DNA of 64,000 bases from Spirosoma foliorum (GTDB lineage: Bacteria > Bacteroidota > Bacteroidia > Cytophagales > Spirosomataceae), in contig NZ_CP059732.1 in the NCBI RefSeq assembly GCF_014117325.1, forward strand, positions 2,307,001-2,371,000, written 5' to 3'. Position 1 is the first letter of the stretch. Each line of letters opens with the position of its first letter. The position numbers and the translations under genes were made by a program. This document shows, one piece after another, positions 1 to 7,496 of this stretch. The notes below the pieces were generated by a model, which made no database searches, had not been told where the DNA came from, and worked only from the letters and a program-made list of their open reading frames with translations.

Positions 1-704
1 TTCAGGTTTTTGAACAAACGCATCTGCCACTGAATTACCCCAAGTCGGATAATGGAGTCGGTATGCGGGCGCTTGTCTTTTTCCGCTACATAGTAGATGT
101 TGATCCACTCCAGTAAGGTTGCATACTCCTTCGACTCCGTGTCGCCGGGCAGGTAGCCACGGAGTACTTTCCTAACGTGGAAGTCATTCGAAAGTTGAAA
201 GGTCAGCGTAGGATCATAAATTTCCTTCTGCTTCACTTTGGTAATGTACTCCCGTGGAGTCAGCTCATCGGCAAATTTGTTGTAGTTCGGAATACGCCCA
301 CCGGCCAGAATGCCTTTCAGATTCAACTGTTCGCAGAGTTCCTTCCGAGCGTCGTACAGTCGCCGACCCAGCCGCAAATCACGGAAGTCGGGGTGCACAA
401 ATACCTCGATCCCGTATAGGTAATCGCCCTCGTCGTTGTGGGTTTTAAAGGTATAGCCACCCGTAATCTGGAAGTAGGTATGATTGTCGCCAAAGTCATC
501 GTACTTCACTCGAATTGCCAGGGCGCTGGCTACCACTTTTCCATCGACTTCCACACAAAACTGGCCTTCAGGGAAGATATTGAGAAGCTTATTAATTGAA
601 CTTTTCGGCCAATAATCGCCCCCAATACCACTATATACTTCAATCATGGCCTCTTTCAGATCATGATAGTCTTCTTTCTGTAATGTTCTGGTTTGTATAT
701 GCAT
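1..704 (-). CDS. GNAT acetyltransferase domain, probable N-terminal half of a GNAT/carbon-nitrogen hydrolase fusion (partial)
   Basis: This is an open frame that runs off the left edge of the window; it starts at the ATG whose complement is at 702-704 (MHIQTRTLQKEDYHDL). About 234 residues are visible. Residues 1-170 look like a GNAT N-acetyltransferase: an N-terminal beta strand, then a central strand followed by the acetyl-CoA loop (VHPDFRDLRLGRRLYDA). The stretch after it (YNKFADELTPREYITKVK) is typical of a Bacteroidota family in which the GNAT domain is followed by a nitrilase-type carbon-nitrogen hydrolase, roughly 500 residues in all. The hydrolase half would lie outside the window, so that part is inference. 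Substrate unknown. A palindrome (711-811) separates it from the next gene. Confidence 0.75.
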   Translation of the reverse strand, partial: MHIQTRTLQKEDYHDLKEAMIEVYSGIGGDYWPKSSINKLLNIFPEGQFCVEVDGKVVASALAIRVKYDDFGDNHTYFQITGGYTFKTHNDEGDYLYGIEVFVHPDFRDLRLGRRLYDARKELCEQLNLKGILAGGRIPNYNKFADELTPREYITKVKQKEIYDPTLTFQLSNDFHVRKVLRGYLPGDTESKEYATLLEWINIYYVAEKDKRPHTDSIIRLGVIQWQMRLFKNL

Positions 705-710
705 AAGTTG

Positions 711-811
711 TCAGAACCGGGATTTCAACAAGATTTAAAAGATTAAAACGATTGCTTGAGGTAGCATGAATCTTGTAAAATCCTTTAAATCTTGTTGAAA
801 TCCTGGTTCAG
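711..811. repeat. Long palindrome overlapping the 3' end of the threonine aldolase gene
   Basis: Two arms of about 33 nt (711-744 and 779-811) are inverted copies with three or four mismatches; the shared core is GGATTTCAACAAGATTTAAA. The right arm encodes the last eight residues (LNQDFNKI) and the TAA stop of the minus-strand threonine aldolase, so the element is partly coding. No terminator-like T tract follows it. Confidence 0.8.
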
Positions 812-1831
812 AAGAGTTTCCATTTCCGCTACCATCTCATCGGTGAAATCCAGGTGCGTGACAAAGCGCACCAGATGTTTGCCGAACGTGATGGCGCGAA
901 TACCTTTTGTTTCTAACTGTTGAACATAATCGGTGGCTAAGATGGTTTCGGGCAGCCTGAAAATGACGATGTTCGTATCGATGGGGAGAATTTCAACAAC
1001 CTCAGGTAGTTTTTCGAGTATGGCTCCAATTTTTCGGGCGCGGGAGTGGTCCTGTTTCAACCGATCTACGTGGTGATCGAGTGCGTAGATGCCTGCTGCA
1101 GCCAGAAATCCCGCCTGCCGCCAACCGCCACCCATCAACTTACGGAACCGACGCGCCTGCTGAATAAAGTCGGTCTTACCAAGTAGGAGCGACCCTACCG
1201 GACAACCCAGCCCTTTCGAAAGGCAGATGCTAATGGAGTCGAACAACTGACCGTAAGCGGTGGTCGGTTCGCCTGTTTCAACAAGCGCATTGAATAAGCG
1301 AGCACCATCTAAGTGCAAAATCAGACCATTTTCGGTACAGACTTGTCGGATAGCGGCAATTTCAGGAATGGTATAATAGCAGCCTCCGCCTTTATTAACG
1401 GTATTCTCTAGAACAACCAACCGGGAAAGAGGTTTGTGCGAATCCGTGGGGTTATAAATATACTCGCGGATCAGCTCGGGGGTGAGCTTGCCCCGTTCGC
1501 CGTGAGCCAGACTTACCGAAGCCAGCGCGTTGACCGAAATACCTCCACCTTCGTACTGATAGACATGCGAGAGGTAATCACAGATTACATCATCGCCGGG
1601 GCGAGTATGCGTTCGAATGGCAAGCTGGTTGGTCATGGTGCCCGACGCACAGAACAGAGCGGCTTCCATTCCGAATAACGAAGCCGCCTTAGCTTCAAGG
1701 GCATTTACCGTTGGGTCATCGCCTAACACATCATCGCCAAGGGGAGCCGTAAACATAGCCTCGCGCATGGCAGGAGTGGGGTGCGTGACCGTATCACTAC
1801 GAAGATCAATAAGCATTTTTGCAGAATTCAA
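785..1831 (-). CDS. ltaE: Low-specificity L-threonine aldolase (PLP-dependent)
   Basis: The protein has 348 residues, the usual length for fold-type I threonine aldolases, which split L-threonine or allo-threonine into glycine and acetaldehyde in the cytoplasm. The N-terminus has the family signature [12 protein letters not shown], then [10 protein letters not shown]. The PLP phosphate-binding stretch is [10 protein letters not shown] (60-69), the Asp that contacts the pyridine nitrogen lies in HLDGARLFN (173-181), and the Schiff-base lysine is K206 in [14 protein letters not shown]. The start could be M6 (MLIDLRSD), which matches homologues better than M1. The C-terminal residues LNQDFNKI come from a palindromic repeat (711-811), so the tail has probably been rewritten by that element. 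It is transcribed alone. Confidence 0.9.
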   Translation of the reverse strand: MNSAKMLIDLRSDTVTHPTPAMREAMFTAPLGDDVLGDDPTVNALEAKAASLFGMEAALFCASGTMTNQLAIRTHTRPGDDVICDYLSHVYQYEGGGISVNALASVSLAHGERGKLTPELIREYIYNPTDSHKPLSRLVVLENTVNKGGGCYYTIPEIAAIRQVCTENGLILHLDGARLFNALVETGEPTTAYGQLFDSISICLSKGLGCPVGSLLLGKTDFIQQARRFRKLMGGGWRQAGFLAAAGIYALDHHVDRLKQDHSRARKIGAILEKLPEVVEILPIDTNIVIFRLPETILATDYVQQLETKGIRAITFGKHLVRFVTHLDFTDEMVAEMETLLNQDFNKI

Positions 1832-1894
1832 TAACCAGGTTGATGCAGTTTAACCCTTAAAATTGATGAATTACCGACAAAGTTGAAACTCTGG

Positions 1895-2090
1895 GAAGTT
1901 GTTTAAGTTAATTTCCTCGGCCTAAAATGGCGGCTTTTGAGCCATAACTGCGTTACTTTTTTCAGCTGTAGCTACGGCTACACCCTCAAAAAGTGCCTTG
2001 TCCTGCCCCAAAATCCACTCATTTTACCCACGAATCAATAGCTCAAACAACTTCTAAATTGAACGCCAGAATGAAATTGCCGAGGAAGTT
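1895..2090. repeat. Imperfect composite inverted repeat in a 395-nt gene-free gap
   Basis: The gap 1832-2226 holds no gene. GAAGTTGTTT (1895-1904) is inverted at 2045-2054, and ATTTCCTCGGC (1911-1921) is nearly inverted at 2079-2089. A small hairpin (TGTAGC-TAC-GGCTACA) lies between the arms at about 1965-1985. The outer arms and a non-coding interior are the layout expected of a small non-autonomous element; no open frame is visible inside. Confidence 0.45.
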
Positions 2091-2122
2091 TATATGAATT
2101 TTTGCCAAAATTGTTGATAGTC

Positions 2123-2152
2123 TTGCATTTATAGCACTTGCATGTATTTTTG
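2123..2152 (+). promoter_or_regulatory. Candidate Bacteroidota promoter for the OmpA-like gene
   Basis: TTG at 2123-2125 and TATTTTTG at 2145-2152 fit the Bacteroidota -33 (TTG) and -7 (TAnnTTTG) boxes with 19 nt between them. Transcription would begin near 2158, giving a leader of about 70 nt before the ATG at 2227. Confidence 0.35.
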
Positions 2153-2226
2153 AGCAACCTTTTCCGGTCAATTCCGTCTCAATACGGATTCCGAAACACG
2201 GTGTCTGTAAAAACTCCTACCTTTTT

Positions 2227-3211
2227 ATGCTCACAAACAAAGCTCCCTGGATCATCTTACTTGTGCTCTGGATGGCAGGCTCTACCTGGTGGCATGTCTG
2301 CAAAATCAAGCAACTATGCGGTGATGATGTAAACCCGTCTGCAGTAGCGGCAGAAGCAGATATAGAAACAACACCACCGGGTGCCGATGGCTTTACGATT
2401 GCCGATGGAAATCTGTTTCGGCTGGATTTGCCCGGAAATTTTAGTTTTGCTAAATCGGGTGCAAATGCTAATATGAACAGCCTGGGTGGATCACTGGAGT
2501 CGATGATTACCTATCTGAAGGCGAACCCTGGCCGTACCCTTGAGATTACCGGCTACTATTCACCAGGCGAAACCAATTCGACTTCTTTCCCAAATCTGGG
2601 TCTGGCTCGGGCCGAAGGTATCAAGCAATATCTGATCCAGCAAGGGATTCCGGCCGATTCGCTGACAACCAAAGCCGAAGAACGAAATCTGCCATTTACT
2701 GCGGCTGGCGACTCGCTGCGCGGGGGGGCTTTACTTTGCTTTCGGTGGTGTTGCTAAGCCGGTTGAAGAGCCGAAACCGGAAGAAACAACAGTTGAAAAG
2801 CCAGCCGAACCGATTAAGATAACGGAACCCGTCACGGAAAAAGCACTGGCCGAAGCCGAGAAGTTTAGCTCAGTTTTCAAACCTATTGACCTTTATTTCC
2901 AACTAGGCGAAGCGAACTACATCAAAACGGACGAAACGAAGAAATTCTTTGAGGAAGCGATCAAATACTTGTCTACTCACAAGGATAAAAAACTGCTGCT
3001 AACAGGGCATACCGATAATTCCGGACCCGAAGAGGTGAATATGCAGCTTTCGCGTGATCGGGCTAATGATGTGAAGGCGAAATTGCGTAAAGCGGGAATC
3101 GACTCTGACCAGATTCAGGTGAAAGCTAAAGGTGAAACGGAGCCAAAAGCCGACAACAGCACGATGTCGGGCCGGAAAGCCAATCGGCGTGTAACCGTCG
3201 TTGTTCAATAA
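2227..3211 (+). pseudogene. OmpA-family envelope protein with two OmpA-like domains, interrupted by a +1 frameshift in a G7 tract
   Basis: The first frame (2227-2757) gives a signal anchor (APWIILLVLWMAGSTWW), a linker and a degenerate OmpA-like domain (TLEITGYYSPGE, then NLGLARAEGIKQYL), and then ends in an unrelated tail, RWCC. In the next frame, downstream of seven G at 2722-2728, the reading continues naturally as LYFAFGGVAKPVEEP, a Pro/Glu linker, and a second, well-formed OmpA domain with the peptidoglycan-binding signature LLLTGHTDN and LSRDRANDVK, ending at 3211. Six G instead of seven would restore one protein of about 327 residues. OmpA domains tie the envelope to peptidoglycan. The cause may be a sequencing error, a recent mutation or slippage at the G tract; the good conservation after the shift argues against old decay. 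Confidence 0.75.
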
Positions 3212-3318
3212 AATTTGTTTTAAACGGTCTCCGGTTTCTTTTTTTCACTCAGTGTTATAAAATGGCGCTGGCAAGTGATTAGAACTTGAAACCTGCGACC
3301 AATAAACAACCAAGATAT

Positions 3319-3810
3319 ATGTTTAACATGAACCCCCTCAACCTGGCCGATGCTCAGATGCAGCTATGGATTATGCTGCTGGTGTCGGGTATACTGGGTT
3401 TTATTATCGGCTACATTTCACGTCAGCGAACCATTCGGGAGTTGGAAGGTGAACTCGCCAGTACTGAGCGTGCTGTAGACGATTGTCTGAAAATACCTGC
3501 CGCTGTGGTTGCTGCCGCCGATAACGAAACTCTTGTTCTTAATCGGATTCGGGCGAGAGCCAACGAGATTAATTTTGCCCGGATTGGGGTTGCTTCGGCG
3601 GCCAATGCCGATGACCTGAAAGTAATTGTAGGCGTAGGGCCGTTTCTGGAAAAGAAACTGCATGCCATTGGGATTTACACATTCCGCCAGATTGCCAATT
3701 TTACGCAGGAGGACATCGATAAAGTCAACGACATTATTGAGTTTTTCCCTGGTCGTATCGAGCGTGACAATTGGGTGGGGCAGGCGGCTGAGTTAGCTGT
3801 AAAGAAATGA
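3319..3810 (+). CDS. Membrane-anchored helix-hairpin-helix protein, copy 1
   Basis: Function unknown. I take the start at ATG 3319 (MFNMNPLNL); an upstream TTG at 3286 is in frame but adds a non-conserved stretch. The 163-residue protein has one N-terminal membrane helix (QLWIMLLVSGILGFIIGYI), a short charged coiled segment, and a C-terminal domain with a helix-hairpin-helix core (DDLKVIVGVGPFLEKKLHAI) followed by GIYTFRQIANF and IIEFFPGRIERDNWV. Such HhH domains resemble the tail domains often misannotated as ribosomal protein L21-like. Its C-terminal 75 residues are almost identical to those of the next gene, so the two arose by tandem duplication. It follows the OmpA-like gene on the same strand, which suggests an envelope role, but no partner is shown. 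Confidence 0.8.
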   Translation: MFNMNPLNLADAQMQLWIMLLVSGILGFIIGYISRQRTIRELEGELASTERAVDDCLKIPAAVVAAADNETLVLNRIRARANEINFARIGVASAANADDLKVIVGVGPFLEKKLHAIGIYTFRQIANFTQEDIDKVNDIIEFFPGRIERDNWVGQAAELAVKK

Positions 3811-3934
3811 TTTTTATAGTTCACGTTTCACGTTGAAGAATCCACGTTTTATAGTCTGGTTAACCATAACCTTGACTTTGAAACATGGAATCTGAACCCT
3901 GAAACAAACTTCTCATTTAAAATTCACTCCCATT

Positions 3935-4690
3935 ATGTTTGGATTAGATCCCTTTAGCCGCCCGGTGGCTATTTCTGAAATAGTACTCTTACTGGCATTA
4001 GCTGCATTTATTGGCTGGTTGCTGGGCCGGTTGATACCTGCTAGTCGAATTAGGTCGCTTCGTGAATCAATCGACAACAAAGAAGCTGAATTGGAAGAGT
4101 GCCGCCGATCAAAATCAGTTGGAAAAACGACGGTGCCGGTGCCAGTCCGTACACAGCCCGTTGTCGAAACACCGCCTGCGTTTGTGCATGCCGATCCACT
4201 GCTTCCCGCTTTCACCTTCGATGATACGCCCGACCCAATTAATGTGGAGACCGTCAATCCGGTTGACACTGCACCAGTTGATATTCCGGCATTTGTTGCC
4301 CCGCCAGTTGTTGTTCCGGTCGTAGATGTGCCAGCTAGTAAGCCACCAGTTCCGGCCGATGTTCCGGCACCCATCATAACGGGTAACTCTGAAGCTGCTG
4401 TGCTGAATAGAATTGCATCGCGCGCCAGTGAGATCAACTTCGACCGAATTGGCCGAGCCGTGGCATCTGAAGCCGATGATTTGAAAGATATCGTTGGCAT
4501 TGGTCCATTTTTAGAGCGCAAACTCCATAGCTTGGGTATCTATACGTTCCGGCAGATTGCTAATTTCACGAAAGAAGATATCGACAAGGTGAACGAAATT
4601 ATCGAGTTCTTTCCCGGTCGTATCGAGCGAGATAACTGGGTAGAGCAGTCAAAAGAATTCTACACCCGGAAGTACGGTTCAAAAAGTTAA
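3935..4690 (+). CDS. Membrane-anchored helix-hairpin-helix protein with Pro/Val-rich spacer, copy 2
   Basis: The 251-residue paralogue of the preceding gene has an N-terminal membrane helix (residues about 10-32, IVLLLALAAFIGWLLGRLI), a short coiled segment, then an insertion of roughly 90 residues rich in Pro, Val and Ala (about 65-155) that the first copy lacks, and the same C-terminal HhH domain (DDLKDIVGIGPFLERKLHSL, then GIYTFRQIANFTKEDIDKV and FFPGRIERDNW). The spacer could let the folded domain reach away from the membrane. Orientation in the membrane is not certain. A strong hairpin terminator follows at 4715. Function unknown. Confidence 0.85.
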   Translation: MFGLDPFSRPVAISEIVLLLALAAFIGWLLGRLIPASRIRSLRESIDNKEAELEECRRSKSVGKTTVPVPVRTQPVVETPPAFVHADPLLPAFTFDDTPDPINVETVNPVDTAPVDIPAFVAPPVVVPVVDVPASKPPVPADVPAPIITGNSEAAVLNRIASRASEINFDRIGRAVASEADDLKDIVGIGPFLERKLHSLGIYTFRQIANFTKEDIDKVNEIIEFFPGRIERDNWVEQSKEFYTRKYGSKS

Positions 4691-4714
4691 TTTTTACAGA
4701 TTTGCCTGATTTTC

Positions 4715-4751
4715 AATGCCCTGTTCATCTAGATGAACAGGGCATTTTTAT
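4715..4751 (+). terminator. Intrinsic terminator after the HhH gene pair
   Basis: AATGCCCTGTTCATCT and its exact complement AGATGAACAGGGCATT form a 16-bp stem with no spare loop bases, followed by TTTTA. It is palindromic, so it may also stop transcription coming from the minus-strand gene that ends at 4787. Confidence 0.75.
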
Positions 4752-4786
4752 ATTCGACTATGTAATCGTTTAGGCAATTAAGCAGA

Positions 4787-5518
4787 TCAGGAATCTAGAG
4801 CTCTCTTCTTTCGGACGGGTGTGCTACTCAACAAGGTCATTCGGCCTGCGTGGTAGAAATCGCACATAGACTGTAAAACGCAATCGGTACATTTGGGGTC
4901 ATACCAGGTGCAGATGCGCTGGCCATGCCAGTAAAAATGCTTGTGAAAATTGAATAGAATCAGGGTGTCTTTGGGTAAATAAGCCAACAGGAGCGTATGG
5001 GCCTTTTCGGCACTTACTTTCGGACCAATTAACCCCAATCGTTGGGTGACCCGATGCACATGTGTATCGACAGGCAACACAGGCTTGTGAAAGGTGAACA
5101 GCAGTAAAATTGTTGCCGTCTTGAAGCCAATACCAGGTAGCGCAGTTAACCAGTTCATAGCCGCTTCGGTAGATAAGTCACCCAGAAAGTCAATATTAGC
5201 GGCACCTGTTTCCCGAAAGAGGTGGATCAGCAAATTCTGGATATAAGGCGCTTTAATCTCAGGGTAATTTGCGGTTTGAATGGCGTCAATCAAATCTCGG
5301 AGCGGAGCATCGCGAACTTGCTCCCAGGTTGGAAATCGTTCACGCATGGTTCGGTAAGCAATAACCTCATTTGCATGCGTAGTTCGGTGGGATAAAATTG
5401 TGCCGATTAGCTCATGCATGGGGTCTGGGTATCCTCGAACCGCCTGAATACCATATAGTTCGTTCAGCCGTTCATGGGCGTCGCGTGTTTTGGTAGCTAA
5501 GTCTGGATTAATGTTCAT
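4787..5518 (-). CDS. Endonuclease III-family DNA glycosylase/AP lyase (HhH-GPD, 4Fe-4S)
   Basis: This is a base-excision repair enzyme of 243 residues, slightly longer than E. coli Nth. The HhH motif LPGIGFKTAT carries the catalytic lysine K133, and the essential aspartate is D151 in LPVDTHVHRVTQRLGL; their 18-residue spacing equals that of K120 and D138 in E. coli Nth. The 4Fe-4S loop is intact: C203-x6-C210-x2-C213-x5-C219. The residue after G131 in the HhH is Phe, where Nth has Arg, so it belongs to a side branch and may prefer other lesions. The start codon lies only five nucleotides from a 15-bp perfect palindrome (5524-5568). Confidence 0.88.
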   Translation of the reverse strand: MNINPDLATKTRDAHERLNELYGIQAVRGYPDPMHELIGTILSHRTTHANEVIAYRTMRERFPTWEQVRDAPLRDLIDAIQTANYPEIKAPYIQNLLIHLFRETGAANIDFLGDLSTEAAMNWLTALPGIGFKTATILLLFTFHKPVLPVDTHVHRVTQRLGLIGPKVSAEKAHTLLLAYLPKDTLILFNFHKHFYWHGQRICTWYDPKCTDCVLQSMCDFYHAGRMTLLSSTPVRKKRALDS

Positions 5519-5523
5519 GTAAA

Positions 5524-5568
5524 CAGGCTGAGTTCAAAGTGCATGTGTGCCTGTTTGAACTCAGCCTG
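5524..5568. repeat. Perfect 15-bp inverted repeat between the LytTR and glycosylase genes
   Basis: CAGGCTGAGTTCAAA (5524-5538) is exactly inverted at 5554-5568 with a 15-nt loop. On the minus strand it follows the LytTR gene and is directed toward the glycosylase start, with TTT just after the stem. It may act as a weak terminator or as a structure covering the glycosylase start region. Confidence 0.6.
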
Positions 5569-5666
5569 ATCTATAATGTTTGTTAGGTGCACGAAAGGGC
5601 CTTTCACTGGTAAAATCGCCTATTGGGATAGCTGTTCCAGCGTCATAGCCAATTCGAGTGAGCTTC

Positions 5667-6059
5667 CTAGAGGCCCGTGCGATGCATACCTGATTGACTG
5701 GAATGAAACGATGATTGACTAGTCGGGCTGCCCAATTGATCTAACTGCTCCACGACGGATACCACCCGGCGCCTGGATATGGGTAGACTGGTTTTATTCT
5801 GCATGATCAGGTAGCTGGGAGCGCGTAAATTAGGGGCCAGCCTAATATGCTGAACGTAATCCAGATTTACCAGGGCATGTTTATGAACGCGCACAAAAGA
5901 TGGCCACAGATGGGCGAACCATTTTAGGGTTCGGGCCGAGAGAACTACCTCGCCATTACGCAGGTGGACATAGCTGTAGTTAACATCCCCTATCAGATAA
6001 AGGACGTTTTGCGGATCGAATGTGTTGACGGTCCATTTTCTAAGCTGTGTATTATTCAT
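5667..6059 (-). CDS. Stand-alone LytTR DNA-binding regulator
   Basis: The 130-residue protein consists almost only of a LytTR domain (about 8-110): YLIGDVNYSYVHLRNGEVVL, then ARTLKWFAHLWPSFVRVHKH, then LPISRRRVVSVVEQL. The pattern L-x-R-x-H-[KR]-x-[AC]-x-V-N (FVRVHKHALVNLDYV) is the LytTR hallmark. No receiver or membrane domain is attached, so any signal must come from expression or a partner. LytTR proteins bind pairs of short direct repeats about 21 bp apart; such pairs occur at 6639-6674 and 7401-7436 next to this gene. A second LytTR gene with the same simple layout is at 15280. Confidence 0.88.
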   Translation of the reverse strand: MNNTQLRKWTVNTFDPQNVLYLIGDVNYSYVHLRNGEVVLSARTLKWFAHLWPSFVRVHKHALVNLDYVQHIRLAPNLRAPSYLIMQNKTSLPISRRRVVSVVEQLDQLGSPTSQSSFHSSQSGMHRTGL

Positions 6060-6168
6060 ATTGTTGAGATTAAAATGACACTCACACGGATAGATAATTC
6101 GGTACTCTCCATTTTTGTTTTCTAATCCGGTTCGATTGCAGGGCGCTGCCGTTGAACCGGATTACGCT

Positions 6169-6360
6169 TTACAATCCATTTATAATTCGGGCGTAGCCAT
6201 TGTTGGATAGATTGCTATCGTACGTCATCGTAAAGTCATCTTCCACACTGCCCCAATTGGCCGTTGTTCGCGTAATGATAAAGCCTAAATTCGACTCGCC
6301 CCCGAGCCAACAAATACTCCGCTGTTCATCGTTACCGTGATTTGCCGATTGGAGAGCCAT
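6169..6360 (-). CDS. Small hypothetical protein (63 residues)
   Basis: The frame starts at an ATG directly after an in-frame stop (TAAATG) and overlaps the end of the upstream small ORF by 29 nt in another frame, which would allow coupled translation. The product begins MALQSANHGNDEQRSICW and is polar and Gly/Asn-rich, with no membrane segment and no family I recognise. It lies between an ECF sigma gene and a LytTR gene, all on the minus strand. It might be a peptide controlled by the neighbouring regulators, but it could also be non-coding. Confidence 0.3.
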   Translation of the reverse strand: MALQSANHGNDEQRSICWLGGESNLGFIITRTTANWGSVEDDFTMTYDSNLSNNGYARIINGL

Positions 6361-6532
6361 TTATTCGGCAAGTCCCTGAATTACTCGGAATAGCTTTACT
6401 TAGGCTCAGCCATGCTAAAGGCTGAGCGTAAATAGGCAATTGAGTTAGGGATAGAAGACGTAAAAATGTTAGAGCCTTAAAGTAACGAATAGACTTGAGA
6501 ATAGACGAAATAGCCTGTAGAGGTGTGCGCAT
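6332..6532 (-). CDS. Small hypothetical protein with hydrophobic, basic N-terminus (66 residues)
   Basis: MRTPLQAISSILKSIRYFKA followed by a hydrophobic Leu-rich stretch (about 22-45) could be a membrane-active or exported peptide. No family is recognised. The best support for it is regulatory: the paired 15-nt repeats that lie 107-142 nt upstream of the sigma gene ATG (7294) recur at exactly 107-142 nt upstream of this ATG. The codon pattern alone would not be convincing. It overlaps the next small ORF by 29 nt. Confidence 0.35.
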   Translation of the reverse strand: MRTPLQAISSILKSIRYFKALTFLRLLSLTQLPIYAQPLAWLSLSKAIPSNSGTCRINGSPIGKSR

Positions 6533-6638
6533 ATTATTAATTGAAAAGAAAAAAGGTTGGAAAGGTTGAACAGACTGTATTTAGTCCAGGAGTGGTTGAA
6601 TTAGGCCACTAAGTACCTTTATTTCTGGTGTGTAGGCT

Positions 6639-6674
6639 ACCACATATGTTACAATCATTAACACATATGTTTCA
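6639..6674 (-). promoter_or_regulatory. Paired direct repeats, 21-bp period, upstream of the small ORF
   Basis: On the plus strand, ACCACATATGTTACA (6639-6653) and AACACATATGTTTCA (6660-6674) start 21 bp apart. The pair is a close copy of the one at 7401-7436. Its distance to the ATG at 6532 is 107-142 nt, the same as in the other copy. Two full helical turns between repeats fits a tandem-binding regulator such as LytTR. Confidence 0.6.
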
Positions 6675-6727
6675 TTTTTACTATTGCGCACTTGTTTTGT
6701 AGGCGAATAGTATAAAATAGCTGCTAA

Positions 6728-7294
6728 TTAGAATTGATTGGCCTGAAGTTTATCCCGCGTCCGCTTTAGGCGGGCCTTTACGGCGCTTTCCGATATATTG
6801 TATTGCTTACTAATAGCCCGAATTGATAAACCCGTTTCATACTTCAGAAGCAAAAGGGCTCGCTCGTGGTCGGGTAATTGATTGATTGCTCGTTGCTGAG
6901 CCTGGATCTGAAGGTCAACATTATCTGTAAATCCCAGATCTGCCGACTCTTCCAGTAAAGCATCTTCCGATAAATGGCTGGTAAGGTCAGTGGGCAATGG
7001 CTCGGTTTTGAGCTGTTTGCCTGGTTTAAGCCGATCCAGACAGTAGTGATAGGAAATGGCATAAAGCCAGGTAGAAAACGAGGACCGATTCTGGAACGAG
7101 TTCCGTTTTAGAAAAACCTTCATAAAGATGTCCTGGGTGAAATCCTGGGCATCCAGCGAATCGTTGGTCATGTTGAGACAGGTTCGGTACACTTTGTGGG
7201 CATACTGCTTATACAATTCCTCAAAATTGTCGTCTAACGTGAGGGGCTGACATGGATTGAGTACTTGCTTGGTTGAAGCTTGTTTTTGTTTCAT
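6728..7294 (-). CDS. ECF-type sigma-70 factor
   Basis: The 188-residue protein has sigma region 2 at about 24-92 (FEELYKQYAHKVYRTCLNMT, then DAQDFTQDIFMKVFL and STWLYAISYHYCLDRLK) and region 4 at about 138-185 (LPDHERALLLLKYETGLSIR, then AISKQYNISESAVKARLKRT). It directs RNA polymerase to an extracytoplasmic-function regulon. No anti-sigma gene is adjacent, unlike the second sigma gene at 14597. It lies downstream of the giant hybrid sensor on the same strand, with 202 nt between them that carry the paired repeats at 7401-7436, so it probably has its own promoter. Confidence 0.9.
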   Translation of the reverse strand: MKQKQASTKQVLNPCQPLTLDDNFEELYKQYAHKVYRTCLNMTNDSLDAQDFTQDIFMKVFLKRNSFQNRSSFSTWLYAISYHYCLDRLKPGKQLKTEPLPTDLTSHLSEDALLEESADLGFTDNVDLQIQAQQRAINQLPDHERALLLLKYETGLSIRAISKQYNISESAVKARLKRTRDKLQANQF

Positions 7295-7400
7295 GGCAGT
7301 AGTTGAACTCTATGAAAGAAAGCGATATACGTTGAGCCGATTAATGGACAATCTGACCATCAATCAGGCTGCAAGTTCTGGCGTATCGATTTAGGGTGCT

Positions 7401-7436
7401 ACCACATATGTTTCATTCATTACCACCTATGTTACA
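7401..7436 (-). promoter_or_regulatory. Paired direct repeats, 21-bp period, upstream of the ECF sigma gene
   Basis: On the plus strand, ACCACATATGTTTCA (7401-7415) and ACCACCTATGTTACA (7422-7436) start 21 bp apart, 107-142 nt upstream of the sigma ATG at 7294. The core ACATATGT is itself palindromic. The candidate binder is the LytTR protein at 5667 or the AraC domain of the hybrid sensor at 7497; that link is inference. Confidence 0.6.
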
Positions 7437-7496
7437 TACAATCAAAAAAAGCCCGGAATTCGGGCTGTCTGGCTTCAGGTGAGACGTGTTGGCGGG

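Noticed and set aside
3913..4521. 202-codon minus-strand frame over the second HhH gene
   Set aside because: It is Thr/Gly/Ser-rich because it is the complement of the Pro/Val-rich linker; the plus-strand frame has the conserved domain.
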